Positions 13,497-25,217 of a stretch of DNA of 64,000 nt are shown here, one piece after another. This DNA comes from Hawksworthiomyces lignivorus. Its lineage: Eukaryota; Ascomycota; Sordariomycetes; Ophiostomatales; Ophiostomataceae. The stretch lies in contig NTMA01000101.1 in assembly GCA_002917075.1 (NCBI GenBank), positions 1-64,000 on the forward strand, in the 5' to 3' direction. Positions within the stretch are counted from its first letter, which is position 1. Each line of letters opens with the position of its first letter. Under the pieces are notes generated by a model. That model ran no database searches and was not told the origin of the DNA. It saw nothing but the letters and a program-made list of their open reading frames with translations. The position numbers and the translations under genes were made by a program.

Positions 13497-13910
13497 CCTC
13501 CTCTTCCCCGCTCGAAAAACGGGCCAGGCGTACCCCGAAAGCCGGCGTTCGACTGGAGAAAGGGGCCCCTTGTGCGAGTGAGATTTTCCGTCCAGCAGCG
13601 CGAGCTCGTACTCGTACTCTCTCTTGTGTGCACATCCTGCGACCACGTCTTACACATAGCGTCGTTTTCCAGTTCCCAGTTCCCCCATTAGTCAATGCAA
13701 GCACAGCCTCAATCCAACAGTGTTTGCGCGTCCTTTGCCCGCTCGGTTCGGCTTTTAGCGCAAACAGCGTTCCGTAAGCGACTAGAAAGAGTTTTCTCTT
13801 TGCTGCCCAGCAAAAGGGGAAATATTTGCAGAGTTGCACATCAGTCTCTGGTTTGCTCTTCTTTCTTTTCTTTTTCTTCCTGTTTTTTTTTTCTTTTTCT
13901 TTTATGGCGT

Positions 13911-13927
13911 GGGGGGGGGGGGGGGGG
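13911..13927. repeat. Homopolymer G run (17 bases)
   Basis: Seventeen consecutive G on the plus strand directly after a long pyrimidine-rich stretch. It is non-coding, and its length may be unreliable depending on the sequencing method. Confidence 0.85.
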
Positions 13928-15087
13928 AATAGGGGGCTTTTATCGGTTCAACATGACTATGAGCGATGAGAGACGTCTACTGAGAAATGAAGGGGATATA
14001 TACAAGAGATTATAAGCTGCTGCGTTTCAGTTGACAACTCTGGACTTGGAACAGCACGGTGCGGCTCCGAGCCTTCTAGTCGTCTCCCACAGTTCTATAG
14101 CAACCGAACCCCCCCGAGTTCATTTAAGCATAGAAGCTCTCCATGGATGGGTCCTTTGTCCTAATCGTATTTGTGTTATGCCTCTCAAAGAAAAGCTATT
14201 AGCAATTCTTGCCTATCGGCTATCTGTCTCCCCCAGCTTCTCTCCCCCTCTCCAGCCCTTTCTGACGCATATGCGCTTGGCGGCTTTTCTGGATTCCTTC
14301 GCCTCCGGTCCAGAAAAAAGACTCAATATTTATTGCCAGCTAGTTTAGTCAAAAAACTCCCAATGCACCAAGAGGCACCATCCCAACCCTCCAAGTTTCT
14401 CTGACTTTCCTTCTTGGCTATTCAGCCCCACACAGCAACTCGATTCAATTGCATGGCAGTTGTGAAAATCCCGATGGGGAGATTGCAAACAGAGAGGGCA
14501 GAAGACAAGGAGACTTGAGAGAGACTGAAAAAGGCAATAGTAAGGGTCTTATAAGTAAGCATCGTAATGCAGAATACAGATTATGTGCACGCGCATCCCT
14601 TTAGCAAAATACACCCTCTTCCCGGCTCTCCCGCAGCAGTTTTCCGTCTGTTCCGCAGCAGACTGTGCTGTTTGGTTCTTTGGGCTCTTTGCTGGGCTTT
14701 GCTGGCTCTGAAACCTGGAGTCTGGAGTGTGCCTATCCCAACAGTTCCGTCAGCCGTAGTGATACGAACAGGACTGTGTGCCGTCCTATTCGTTTGGCCT
14801 GGACACCCTCCCACATTCTAATTGTTCACCACGTTTTCCCAAAGGGGAACACGCAGACAATACATTCTGTACACATCCACGTTCACAAAGCCAGACCGGC
14901 TCTTCCGCCTTTTCCTGTTTCAACTTTTCTTCTCTTCTCTAAAACACCACTGAAGCATATACATAGCCAATGCGTCATCGTATATATAGTCAGGTGGATC
15001 TGGTGATCATCTGTAGCAAGCCAAGAGAGAGACGACGAGTCGGAAGGACAGGAAGAGGATATATGGAAGGGCAGACTCGAAAAGACA

Positions 15088-15330
15088 CTACAGAGGAAGC
15101 AAATCCAGGCAGAAATAACGCCGGCCGCCGGGGTGGATTTCCGTTTCTGCCAACCGTTCTCGTTTGAATTTGTCGTACTTTTCAAGCAGTTTTTGGTGGT
15201 TCTTCTCGTAGTCTTGTTGTTCGTCGTCGTCTTCGGCGCTCCTCCTCCTCCGCCTTCTAACCTGTTCCTCGCTAGCCGCAGAGCCATTGGCTTGTATCTC
15301 GTGTGTCTTATGTTGAAATCTCGCACCCAT
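15088..15330 (-). CDS. Hypothetical small charged protein (doubtful)
   Basis: An ATG-initiated ORF of 80 residues on the minus strand. It is very rich in Arg, Glu, Asp and Lys, with a run of six Arg after EEQV and a helical-looking segment, NHQKLLEKYDKFKRERL. No family was recognised. It may be a chance ORF, or an internal or last exon of a gene whose other exons lie upstream at about 15400-15740 (-), where another frame is open. No convincing splice join was found. It is reported because the helical segment looks more protein-like than the surrounding frames. Confidence 0.25.
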   Translation of the reverse strand: MGARFQHKTHEIQANGSAASEEQVRRRRRRSAEDDDEQQDYEKNHQKLLEKYDKFKRERLAETEIHPGGRRYFCLDLLPL

Positions 15331-15776
15331 CTCTACCGTAGCTCGCTCTTTGTCGCTTTTCTGGTTTTTTTGTTCCGTCTCCCGCTACTTTGGGTCCATT
15401 TGCCCGCCTCTCTCATTCCCACCCCCTGTATGTACCATACGTCTTCCCCCAGTGAACGTCTCCCCCCACCACCACCACCACCACCAAAATGGCGTCGACA
15501 TATTTTTCTTTTCCCTGCTCTGATGCTCGCCCGATCGACAGCCCCCGCCGCCCACGGCAAGGTACGATTCGGCATGATTTGTGCCCCATAGACCGCACCT
15601 TTCGCAGGTGTATACTCGTAGACCATCCCAGGAACCAAGGAACACGCTGGTGCTGGCCCCGGAGCAGCGTAGTGCAGATGGCATGTTCGGAGACGAGGTG
15701 GACGTGAGGTAGAGAGAAACGTGCAAACCGTTTTCCTTTGCACAGAGCCTATTCCCTCAGCCCCATTTTTCTCCCT

Positions 15777-15780
<4 letters not shown>

Positions 15781-15815
<35 letters not shown>

Positions 15816-15826
15816 CTTTTTTTTTT
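15781..15826. repeat. Long T tract (T35 C T10)
   Basis: Thirty-five T, one C, then ten more T on the plus strand, about 550 bases upstream of the PH-domain start codon. Such tracts recur beside genes here (18804-18833, 56281-56370) and may exclude nucleosomes at promoters; that role is inferred. Confidence 0.85.
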
Positions 15827-16369
15827 CCCTCTGTATACTCTTCTTTGTCTCCTCTTGTGGACGATGTTAGTTCCCTTTCCTCTTACTTTCTTTTTCTTTC
15901 AGCCGCCCAATTAACCTTGGTTTTGATTTTTTGTCTACATGAGTACCTGCAGCATCCGTGATTTCAATGTTTCGCTCAGCTACGATATTCTGCAAGAGTC
16001 TTCGTTCAGGTCCGCGCAATTGGCATAGCAACAACCAGCCGCAGCAGGCTGGGGCAGCGAGCGTGTGAGCGCGCGGAGGGGGGTGGACCACGGACAAGGC
16101 AAACAAGCAGCCCCAGACGTGCAACGAAGAAGACAAAGGAAAGCGGGACAAAAGGGAGAGACAGGACAATCGAGAGAGAGGAAATCAAAAAGAGGACGAA
16201 AATAGAAACGAAGACGAAAGGAAAGATCGGCAAAAAGAAGTTGTATAAGTCGCCGCGAGGCAGGTCATCACTTACACGAAAGGGGGCCAATTCTGTTTTT
16301 TTTTTTTGTTCTGGTTTTTGTTTGGTTTGTAAAAAAACATATAACAACTGCCGCCACAATTTTATAACG

Positions 16370-17802
16370 ATGGCTTCGGCAGCTGTGTCTTTAACAACGA
16401 TGCCGGCGCCAATATTAGACGTACCGGCTGTGTCGGAAGTGTCTAAGCCGGCGGTGCCGGTGCCGGTACCACCATCCCCTCTGGCTTCGAAACCCTCAAC
16501 GGCTTCTTCTTCTTCTTCATCTTTTTCTTCTCCTTCGTCGCTGCCGACGGCGTCAATCCGGCGCCCGTCGCTGGAGGATGATTGTTTCTACCGGGATGTG
16601 ATCGCCGCGGCCAAGACGCCTACCGAACCGCCGCCGACGTACGAGTCGACTGTTGAGAGAATTCGGCGATTGGAGCGGGAGGAAGCGGATGCGCGTGCGG
16701 CAGCGGCTACTCCGGAAACAACGGCCACAGCAGCGACGACGACGACGACGACAACAGAAACACCCACAGCAGCAACAGCAACAGCGACAGCAACAATAGA
16801 CATAACACCTGTCATAGACGAGCCCGTCTTGGCGGCCACCATCACGCCAACGCCAGGCGACAAGGGCAAAGCCGCCATCCAGGCGATCTCGGTGCCCGAC
16901 GACGTGCTGCCGGCGTATTCGTGCGACATCCACATGGAGGGCGTGTTCCAGCGCAAGATGGAGATCCAGAACGCGACGGAGCGGGCCACGGACCGCCGCT
17001 GGGTGGCCACGTACGTGGTGCTGCACGGCACGGCGCTCGAGGTGCACCGGTGCCAGAAGGAGCGCCGCGGCGCCCGCAAGGTGCGCGCGCTGTCGTCGCC
17101 GCTGCCGCTGTCGGCGACGGCGTCGTCGGCGTCGCTGCCGTACTCGTCCAATACCGGCGGCAGCGGCGGTAATAGCAGCCTGCTGGGCGGCGGCATCGCG
17201 AGCGGGCCGCCGGCGGGCGTGCGCTGCACGGGGCTGGAGCGGCGGTACAACCTGACGTACGCGGACGTGGGGATCGCGGCGGACTACGTCAAGCGGCGGT
17301 ACGTGATCCGGGTGCGCGCCGAGACGGACCAGTTCCTGCTGGCCTGCGGCGAGCTGGAGCCGTTTGTGCACTGGCTGGACGCTTTTTTTGCCGCCCTCAG
17401 CGTCGCCGCCCCGCTGGACGAGCGCGAGTTCCCCCGCGACCAGAGCATCCCGCGCCTGCAGCGCATCCGCTGGTACCACGGCCGCGACCGCAACAGCAGC
17501 GCGGCGGCGGCGGCGGCGGCGGTCACGAATGGGACGACGGTGATTCCGGAGCCAGCAGCAGGCGCGGCGACGACAGCTGAAGGCGCGTCGCAGCTGGAAG
17601 AGGTGGAGGAGGAGGGCGAGGGCGAAGGCGAGGGCGAGGGCGGCAACATCGACGTCGACGCCCTCGTCGACGCCGCCCTCGTCGAGGAGACGAACGCGCC
17701 TCTGGCCCCGCTGGCCCCGTCTCGCTCTGCGTCTCCGCCCCCGCTCCCCCGGACCATGCCGAGCCCGCTGTCGCCGGCGTATGCGCAGGTGAAGAACGCG
17801 CA

Positions 17803-17835
<33 letters not shown>

Positions 17836-18541
17836 AGCTGCAGCTGCTGCAGCTGCTGCTGCAGCTGCTGCCGCACCCAAAGAAGAAGCTGGAGACGAAG
17901 GCGGCGCCGCCGCCGCCGCCGCGCCAGTAGCAGAAACAGCAGCGAACAGCCGGTCCGGTTCCGTCTCGTCGAGCGGCTCAGCTGCGTCCCTGTCAGCCCC
18001 TGCCGAGCCTGCGCCGCCTCCCGCACCCACCACAGCGCCCCCCGCTCCGCCGACGACAGCAGCGGCGCCGCCGCCGGTTCAGCCGCCGCAGCGGCCCGCG
18101 GCGTCCACGGGTGGCAGCCGCTTCTCGTTCCGCTCCTTCGCCGCGCGGCTGTCGCCCTCGAGCAACACCTTTGCTACTGGCATCGGCCGCAACAGGAGCA
18201 ACAGCGCGCGCGCCGGCGCGTCGCCTGCCGCGGGCGCCGCCCTCGCCCCGCCCCGCCACGAGGGCATCGACGCCATCACCGGCAAGTGGGCGCCGTCGCA
18301 CCGCTGGACCAAGACCCACGACATGGTCTACGCCAAGCTGTGCTACGCCACGCTGCTGTTCCGCAGCCCGCGCAAGTCCAACTACATTGTCATGCGCGGC
18401 CGCCAGTGGAGCGTCGACTGGGCCACCGGCGTCATGATGCGCGTCAGCCCGCCGCGCTACGGCGAGGACCTCCTGGCCGAGGTGGGCACCAACCCCATCG
18501 GGCCGTGGCGCATGCTGCAGGCGCAGAACGATGTAGTCTGA
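16370..18541 (+). CDS. PH-domain protein with conserved fungal C-terminal block
   Basis: A single exon of 2172 nt and 723 residues. The start chosen is the ATG at 16370, which reads MASAAVSLTTM. The frame is open about 43 codons further upstream but without an ATG. The N-terminal 180 residues are Pro/Ser/Ala/Thr-rich and include the motif PPPTYESTVERIRRLEREE. A pleckstrin-homology fold spans about residues 183-350, from MEGVFQRKMEIQ through RRWVATYVVLHGTALEVHRC to RRYVIRVRAETDQFLLAC and FVHWLDAFFAAL. It is followed by DQSIPRLQRIRWYHGR. A disordered acidic and poly-Ala region follows. A conserved block at about 629-710 (KWAPSHRWTKTHDMVYAKLC ... WSVDWATGVMMRVSPPRYGE) matches what I recall of uncharacterised fungal PH proteins. 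Phosphoinositide or membrane binding is inferred from the PH fold. Runs of GCG/GCT/GCA encode about 26 consecutive Ala near residue 480. The gene is convergent with NNF1. Confidence 0.85.
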
Positions 18542-18801
18542 GCAGAGGAGAGGCGGGATGAGGACGTCGAGAGAAATGAGTGACGGGTGCGGCGGGCACG
18601 AATGATGAACAACGTACAATATGTCATATATTATGGGATTAACGAAAAAAAGAAGACGGCGAGATGAGGAGACGCTTTTGTATCCGTGTTTTGTATCGGC
18701 GGTTGGCTTTTTGCTTGGGTTTTCTTTATCAGAGGAGAGAGGCATGGCTGGCGTTTTGTTCTTTGTCGTGTCTTTTCTCGGTTAAAAAGCATGAGCGCAT
18801 T

Positions 18802-18833
<32 letters not shown>

Positions 18834-19150
18834 CTGTTTCATTTCTTCCCTCTTGTTCTTTATGCATCCCAACTTATTTTTCGCATTTGCATTTTCCATA
18901 GGCTGGGGACGACAGCGCAGATGACTTTTGATTCTTCCATCCATACACGATTTTCTGTACATATTCTTTTTCAAAAAAGCAAAAAAAGGCCTCGAGCTAA
19001 TAGACAAATGCTTTCCCAGTAAAAACGCCTCCCTGTCCTTCAGCCGTACGCCCTGTGTAAAGTAGCTGAACAGATAGATCATGGTAACCGTAACTTCGTA
19101 TGCCCTACCCCCTGTGAAATCTGCACTGGTGCCATCGGCCAGCGTGCTAG
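18542..19150. other. Convergent 3' intergenic region (PH-domain gene / NNF1)
   Basis: Six hundred bases between two stop codons that face each other. It contains a 30-base T tract (18804-18833). No gene is supported. Confidence 0.7.
18804..18833. repeat. Homopolymer T run (30 bases)
   Basis: Thirty consecutive T on the plus strand in the convergent 3' region between the PH-domain gene and NNF1. Confidence 0.85.
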
Positions 19151-20074
19151 CTACATCCCAGTCATGTCCAGCTCCGCCGTCCGCGTCTCCTGCGCCAGGG
19201 TCGTCACGAGATCATCTCCCTCGCCTCCCTCTGCCGCCTTCCCGTCCAGCAGCTGCGCCGCCGCCGCGGCGTCCGCCAGCGCCCGCTCCAGTGCGCCCAC
19301 CAGCTGAGCGGCCTCGCGCTGCTGGGCGGCCAGGCGGGCGAACCGCGCCGCGTTGGCGGCCTGGGCCGCGCGCAGGCGGGCGGCGAGCTGCTCCCGCTGC
19401 TCCGTGCGGTGCGGGCGCAGGTACGCGGCCATGACGGTGTCCGGGGGCAGGGTGTGGGGAGGCACCGGCTCTGTGGCCGCAGCAGCAGCAGCAGCGCCGC
19501 CGCTGCCGCTCGCCTTCTGCTGCTCCTGCGCCTGCCTTCGCCGCGCGGCGTCGGCGGCCAGGTCCTCCAGCTCGTTGAGGCGGCGCACGACGTCGCGGCT
19601 GCGCAGCACGGCCTGGAACTCGGCGGCGCACAGCTCACCTAGGCGGTCGACTAGCGCGCGGTGGACCGTCTGCAGGGCTTGGGGCGCGCGCGCGGCCGCC
19701 GTCGGGTAGCATGCGGCAAAGTTGGGCCAGCTGATCTTGGCCAGCGTGTGGCGCAGGCTGGACGCGAAGAGGTCCTGCAGCCGCGCCGCCCGCGGGCCCG
19801 GCGGCGGCGGCGGCACGTGGCGGTCCCCGTCGCCGTCGGCGTCGTCCCCCTGCGGCCGCGCTGGGTCCGCCTCGCCTTCTTCGCCTTCCTCGCCGTCCTC
19901 GAGCATCGCCTCCGCGTCCGCCATCACCTGGTCGTTGTCGTCTTCGTCGCCGTCTGCCGTCCTCTGCCTCCGTGGGAATCTCTCTGATGCAGCAGCCGAC
20001 GCTGCTTCTGCTGTCGCTGATCCTGCTCGTGTCCCTTGCGCGGTAGCCGGCGCGCTTTCGCCGCTTGTGGCCAT
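19151..20074 (-). CDS. NNF1: Kinetochore MIND/Mis12 complex subunit Nnf1
   Basis: A single exon of 307 residues with an ATG at 20074. Nnf1 (animal PMF1) pairs with Mtw1/Mis12 in the MIND complex and links the inner kinetochore to the Ndc80 complex. Family signs are the helical region at about residues 98-175: RLQDLFASSLRHTLAKISW, NFAACYPT, VHRALVDRLGELCAAEFQAV and VVRRLNELEDLAADAARR. The C-terminal helical part reads LPPDTVMAAYLRPHRTEQRE, QLAARLRAAQAANAARFARL and AAQLVGALERALADAAAAAQ. The first 95 residues are Ala/Ser-rich then acidic (EDGEEGEEGEADP), and are longer than in yeast. An Ala/Gly insert encoded by GCT repeats sits near residue 190. The gene lies tandem with the b561-type gene upstream (750 bases apart) and convergent with the PH-domain gene. 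Confidence 0.85.
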   Translation of the reverse strand: MATSGESAPATAQGTRAGSATAEAASAAASERFPRRQRTADGDEDDNDQVMADAEAMLEDGEEGEEGEADPARPQGDDADGDGDRHVPPPPPGPRAARLQDLFASSLRHTLAKISWPNFAACYPTAAARAPQALQTVHRALVDRLGELCAAEFQAVLRSRDVVRRLNELEDLAADAARRRQAQEQQKASGSGGAAAAAAATEPVPPHTLPPDTVMAAYLRPHRTEQREQLAARLRAAQAANAARFARLAAQQREAAQLVGALERALADAAAAAQLLDGKAAEGGEGDDLVTTLAQETRTAELDMTGM

Positions 20075-20825
20075 TGTATCAGAGGCCCGGATGGGCGTGT
20101 GACGCGTCTCCTGAGAAGGTAGAAGGAATCAACGCGCAGTCGAAGAGTTGCACGAGAATGTGAGCGTCAATGTCGTTCTGCCAAGTTGTTAAGTTGAGGA
20201 TCGTCTGTTGCTGGTTGAGGGGTTCGCCAGAGACGCGTCTGGCGGGCTTATCGATAACGCGCTAGGCTCTGTAATTAACAACTAATTATATTTACTTTTA
20301 CCACTAATAAACAATCCAACAGAGTAATTAAAGGCGAAGGAATTATAAAACCACAGTGGTTCTAATGGCAATGCTTCTACGATCACTATATCTTCGTTTG
20401 CATCATATATCGTAGTCAAAGTAAAAATTTCTTTTCATTAAATTCCCATCCATGAGACAACCGTAGCTGATTGCGCTGTGTAAAAAATAAAAAAAAATAC
20501 GCCTCAGAGAGAAGCATGAGGCCCTTTTTCTTTTTCCCGTAGACGTAAAAACTCTTTCCTCTGAGCATTAAAATGAAAAAAAGAGACATCCAAATGTAAG
20601 GAAACATGTAAAGAAAAGCCATTCAGATACCGGGATCCAAGGGAATATAAAAAGAAAGCAAAAACACCGCTGTGAAAATGACATGCAAGTTTAGAAGGGG
20701 AAGAGAAGGAGTCCCTCATAGAGACAGAAAAAAACCTATCGTGACACGACGAGAAAGGGGCCCCCCAAAAAGAAAACAAGGCAAGAAAGCAAAACGCCAA
20801 CACAATCACCCAGTTCTACTTTTCT
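20075..20825. other. Intergenic region upstream of NNF1
   Basis: 750 bases between NNF1 and the stop of the b561-type gene on the same strand. The middle (about 20270-20520) is AT-rich. No gene or structured RNA was recognised; it presumably holds the NNF1 promoter. Confidence 0.6.
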
Positions 20826-23800
20826 TTAATGGTAGTCCACGCTCGCCGCCGCCGAGTGGCCGTGCTGCGAACCGCTGCGCTGCAGCCGGCGGATGCGGCG
20901 GCGCTCGGCGGCGGCCGACGAGGCCATCTCGGGCGACTGCGTGGTGACCTGGGACGCGCTTCCTGTCCGGCCGCCTGCGCCGCCGCCGCCGCCGCCAGCA
21001 CCCCCTGCGCCCGGCGACGGGCTCATGGCGCTCCACGTGCCGCGGCTGCCGGGGCTCTCGATGCTGGACACGGTGCGGCCGGCGGCGGGCAGCGAGCCCG
21101 ACGGCCCGCCTCCACCTCCTCCGGCGCTTCCTGGGACGGGCGGCGGCACGGCGCCGCCCGAGAAGTAGGCCGAGTCCTTTGGCCGCCGGCCACCGGCAAA
21201 GGGCGGGTTGGGCGCCTCGAGCGGCTGGTGCAGGCCGCTCGAGGAAGCAGCAGCACCCGCCAGCCGCTCGGCCTCGCGCTCCGACGGCCGCACGCTCGAC
21301 GTGTCGCGCCGGTAGCGGCGGGTGCTGGGCGAGTCGGCGGCCGACAGGCTGCTGACGGAGTCGTGCGGGTCCTGCTGGCGCGTCCGCATCGACGACGACG
21401 GCAGGCCGCCGCTGGCGCTGGGACCGCCGATGCTGCTGCTGGCGGGACCGCCAGCGCCAGCGCCACCACCACCGCGGCCCGCCCGCTCGCGCTCGGCCTC
21501 CTCGTCCGTCAGCCGCCGCAGCGTGATGCCGCCCGCGCGGTCCTCGTGCACCTTGAGCTTGACGCTGACGGGCTGGCTCGCGGCGGCGGCGCTGCTGGCG
21601 CCTCCGCTCCCGGGCACGTACCGCCGCTCGTCCTCGGACCGCCGCCTGCTGCTGCTGCGTCCTCCGCTGCCGAGCGCCGCCGCGCCCGCGCCGCCTGCGG
21701 CTGCGCCCGCCGCAAAGGCCTCGGCTTCTCTCCGCCGCCGCGAGGCAGACCGCTGCCGCGGCGGGCGGCCGCCTGGCTGAGCCTGTCCTGGCAGCACGGA
21801 GTCGCTGTCGGTGTCGGGCATCTCGGGCATCGTGACGGGCTCGACAACCGGGCGTGACCGCGACTGCGACTGCGAGCCTGACCGCCGCGGGTTGGGCGTC
21901 ACGGGATAGGCGGGGTATGCTGGGGCACCTGACGGCCCTGCTGCGCCGACGGGAGGAGGAGGAGCGCCCGCGTGGCCGGGGACGGGCGGCACGGATTCGA
22001 CGACCGAGTCGGACACCTCCGAGTATGCGCCGCCGGGTGGTGGACGACTTGCGCCTGCTGCTGCGCCAGCACCTGCTCCTGCGGCAGCCGCGTCTGACCG
22101 CCGGTCGCGGCGCATAGCCGGCGATCCGTAGCCGTCGCCAGTGTAGCGGGAGCCGTGGGCGCCGGCGCGGCGGTCCTCTTCTTCGCGGCGGCGCCGCTCG
22201 TTCTCGCGATCGCGGTCTGCCTGAGACTTGCGGCCGAACCGGCTCGTCAGCCAGCCCAGGCCGGCACCAGCTAGCAGGCCCTTGCCTGCCGACGCTAGAC
22301 GCCCGCCGCTCGGTGGCGGCGTGCGGCGCGAGGGGCTCTGGTAGGAGTAGTCATCGGAGCCGTCGAGGGCGGAGTCGGGGCCTATGTTGGAGTGTGTGCG
22401 CTGGTGCGACGGTCGGGGCGTGACAGGTCTGTCATTGCGGCGGTCATCACGGCGATCGTCACGTCGGTCGTCACGGCGGTCGTCGCGCCGTCTGCTGTCC
22501 ATGTACGCGCTGCCTGCGCCGGCAGCCGCGCCCAAGGCGGCCCCGGCGGCTGCAGCGGTGCCCATACCACTGTGGCGCCGCCGCGAGTCGGGCGTCGGCG
22601 AGGGCGGTCCTTGCGTGTGGTCGTCGTCGTAGCGGTCGCCGTCGCGGCGGCTGTCTTCGGTAAAGTAGCTGACCTCGCTGCGCGCCGCGTGGCGCCGCGG
22701 CGGTGGCGGCCGCGACGTGCGCGGGCGGCCGCTGTAGCGGCTGCTGGCGCCTCCGCCGTAGCGGCTGGGCGTGTCCGTGGCCACGGCCGAGTACTCCTCG
22801 TCGCGGTTGTCGTTGCGACCGCCCTTGCGGCGGCCCGAGAATAAGTTGGCCAGCAGCGCACCGCCGCCGGCCACGGCGCCGGCCGTCAGCAGCTTGTTCA
22901 TGAAGCCGTTGCCGCCGCTGCCGCTGGCGCGGCGCTTGTTGGCGTACTTCTCCTCCTCGACGAAGCTGTCCGAGTTGCGCCGCGAGGACACCACTTCGGC
23001 CCGGCTGTAGCTGCGGCTGCGACTACGGCTGCCCGCCCGCGACCGGCTGTAGGGGCGGCTGCTGCGGGCGGGCGACTTATTGCGGTTGCGACCGCGCAGC
23101 AGCGCCCACGCAGCGCCGCCGGCCGCCAGCGGAGCCAGCCAGCGCATGACACCCCCGCCACCGCCGCCTCCTGCAGCTGACGGTGCTGGGCCCTCGGAGC
23201 GGGCGCCGCTGATGAAGACGTCGCCGCGGCCGATGCGGCCCTCGTGGCGGTAGCTGAGGACGAAGAAGATAAACAGCAGGAGAGACATCCACAGCGTGTA
23301 CAGAATAAACAGCACTTTGGGCGAGCCGTACAGCGTCAGGCCCAGCGGGACCTGGACGATGCCCAGCAGCGCAATGAGGCGGCCCGACCAGCGGTGGATC
23401 ATGAGCCGCAGCGAGTGGCGGCCAGCCAGGTGGCGCACCATGCGGCCGCCGATGGCCTGCAGCATAATCAGCGTGTAGATGGCGATGCCAATGCCATGGT
23501 GCGGGTTAGTCAGGCTGCGGTTGGGGCCGACGGCGAACCAGCCGAGTATCAGCACGACGGTGGAGAGCAGGACGGCTAGTACGTTCAGGTAGGTGTGGTA
23601 GCGGAGCGCAAACCCGGACCGGTTGGTATAGAAGCGTGCGGTCATCACGCTAAAGGGGATAATGACGAGAAATGTGATGGCGGCGACGACGCCGTGTCCT
23701 TTGACTAGGGAATGATATTGCGGGATGGAGGAAAAGCGGTTGCCCATTCCTGTCGGCTCGTTAGCGTCTGCATGGTCTCTTCATTCCTCTACATGATTCC

Positions 23801-23988
23801 CACTGTCCTTGGCCGCTTCCCATCTGCGCATACGTACCATTGTACCGCATAGTGTCAAAATTTAATCCCACGAGATTAGGAAGCAGAAAGGCATTTTTAG
23901 TAAAGTCCCAAGTCCCATCGCCGACGGTCATTGTGTCGGACGAGTAGGAACTCGAGCCCGCCGGGGCGAGCTGGTCGGCCGGCGCCAT
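20826..23988 (-). CDS. Cytochrome b561-type membrane protein with very long basic low-complexity tail
   Basis: Two exons, 23988-23838 and 23749-20826, give 3075 nt and 1024 residues. The join restores DTMRYNGMGNRFSSIPQYH. The N-terminal 220 residues form a b561-like core with five hydrophobic segments at about 70-88, 103-123, 137-156, 172-190 and 196-217. His residues suited to haem or metal binding lie at 69, 102, 134/135 and 169 (GHG, RYH, NPHHG, MIHRW). The core matches fungal proteins usually annotated as cytochrome b561 or DUF2427, so transmembrane electron transfer is inferred rather than shown. No cleavable signal peptide is visible. The remaining 800 residues are disordered and rich in Arg, Ser, Gly and Ala, with RS-like runs near 230-260, a DDRR tandem near 430, and coiled stretches of charged residues. 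The tail is in frame throughout 2.4 kb with no stop, so it is probably real. Confidence 0.85.
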
Positions 23989-25217
23989 GGCGGCGGCGAC
24001 GAGAGAGAAGAAGCAATTTGGCCCTCGCTGTGGGTCGTCGACAATCTCTGCGTCTGGCGAAGGACAGAGCTTCGATGCTCCAGGGGATTGAGAGCGGCGG
24101 AAGGAATGCGGTCTGCTGCTGCTGCTGCTAAGACACTATTGAGGTCGGTCTGTACTCTGCGTGGAATGCAGGCAACGGTCTGACGCAAAGAATCGTAGAA
24201 TCTTGGAGCTACGCTGCGTTCCAGAGCATGCGTTCTCTGTTGAAGCTCCAATATTGTCGTATCTGCTGCTGGAAGTTGAGGCTCCGAAAGTCCAAAGGAA
24301 TGGCGGGGTATCGTCGTAAACAAAGACACTCAGTCAATCACGAAGCAAGACAAACGAGAGAGAGAGTGTGTGAGAAAGCCAAACGGAGAGACAGAGAGAT
24401 TGTAGAGAGTAGTTTCGTGAAGAAGATGTGATATCATCAAACTCCTTGCAATGTTGCAGTAAGTCGAGGCGAAAGGACAACAGATGGGAAAACGCACGGA
24501 ATTTTTGTAAATAAAGAAACAATCCCAGGGTTCTTACGCCCGGAATAGGTGGAATCCCATGAGTACCAGACAACGTGCGTACGACTAGTATGTATGTATC
24601 TGCAACAGAAACGGAAAAATAGCCTCACCATGCAAGATTGATTGGTTTGTTGTGCTTCTCTCTGCTGCATGGGGGGCCTCTCTCTTTGTGTGTGTGTCTC
24701 CTGTCTCTGTGTTGCGGTCAGCCCGACGCAGCTGTCTGTTTGCTTGGGTCGCTCAAAGCGGTACAGCGCCTTCCACTGATCCCTGTTCTCTCGTTGGTGG
24801 GGAGACCAGCTCGCTGAAAGTGGGGTTCAGCTGGTCGGTGGATCCCTCCTTCTCTCCTTCATGGCAACCAGGTCCCCTAAGCATATGCACTACGGAGTAA
24901 TAACAGTATTCATAATTAGTATGTGTGCTAACTGCATATTGCCGCCAATTTTCTCTTTGTTGTGCCTCGTGATGAAGGGCTTTAACCGTCGTAAATGCAA
25001 GCCTTTCATGAACATGCAAACTACAGGTAATGAGAGGAATATATGCAAAAAAAGATACGAAAGAAGAGAAAGAAAAATTACAGAGCTTCTCTAAATCGCT
25101 GTGAAGGCATGGAAAACCACAATCTGAAAGAAATCTTCTATGTTGGTTGCCACGAACAGAATGAGTTGATGAGCGCACTAATGAAGCTTGGAATCCACGA
25201 AAAAGTCAACCGTCGAA
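23989..25217. other. Intergenic region upstream of the b561-type gene
   Basis: No gene is supported in 1.2 kb. It carries the presumed promoter and 5' leader of the minus-strand b561-type gene, GAGA-rich sequence near 24355-24415, and one copy of TACGGAGTA at 24891-24899. The tRNA-Ser gene begins at its right edge. Confidence 0.55.

Larger units (their letters stand above)
11450..16369. other. 4.9 kb gap, mostly without recognisable genes
   Basis: It holds the 3' flank of the NTF2/RRM gene, a CTC microsatellite (13463-13496), a 17-base G run (13911-13927), an 80-codon ORF of uncertain status (15088-15330, listed separately), a 35-base T tract (from 15781), and the leader of the PH-domain gene with a 10-base T run near 16300. 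Other frames here show no domain, no convincing splice structure and strong low-complexity bias. Confidence 0.5.

Noticed and set aside
16553..17479. 308-codon minus-strand frame opposite the PH-domain gene
   Set aside because: Arg/Ala/Val-rich shadow frame with no domain; the plus strand carries the PH fold.
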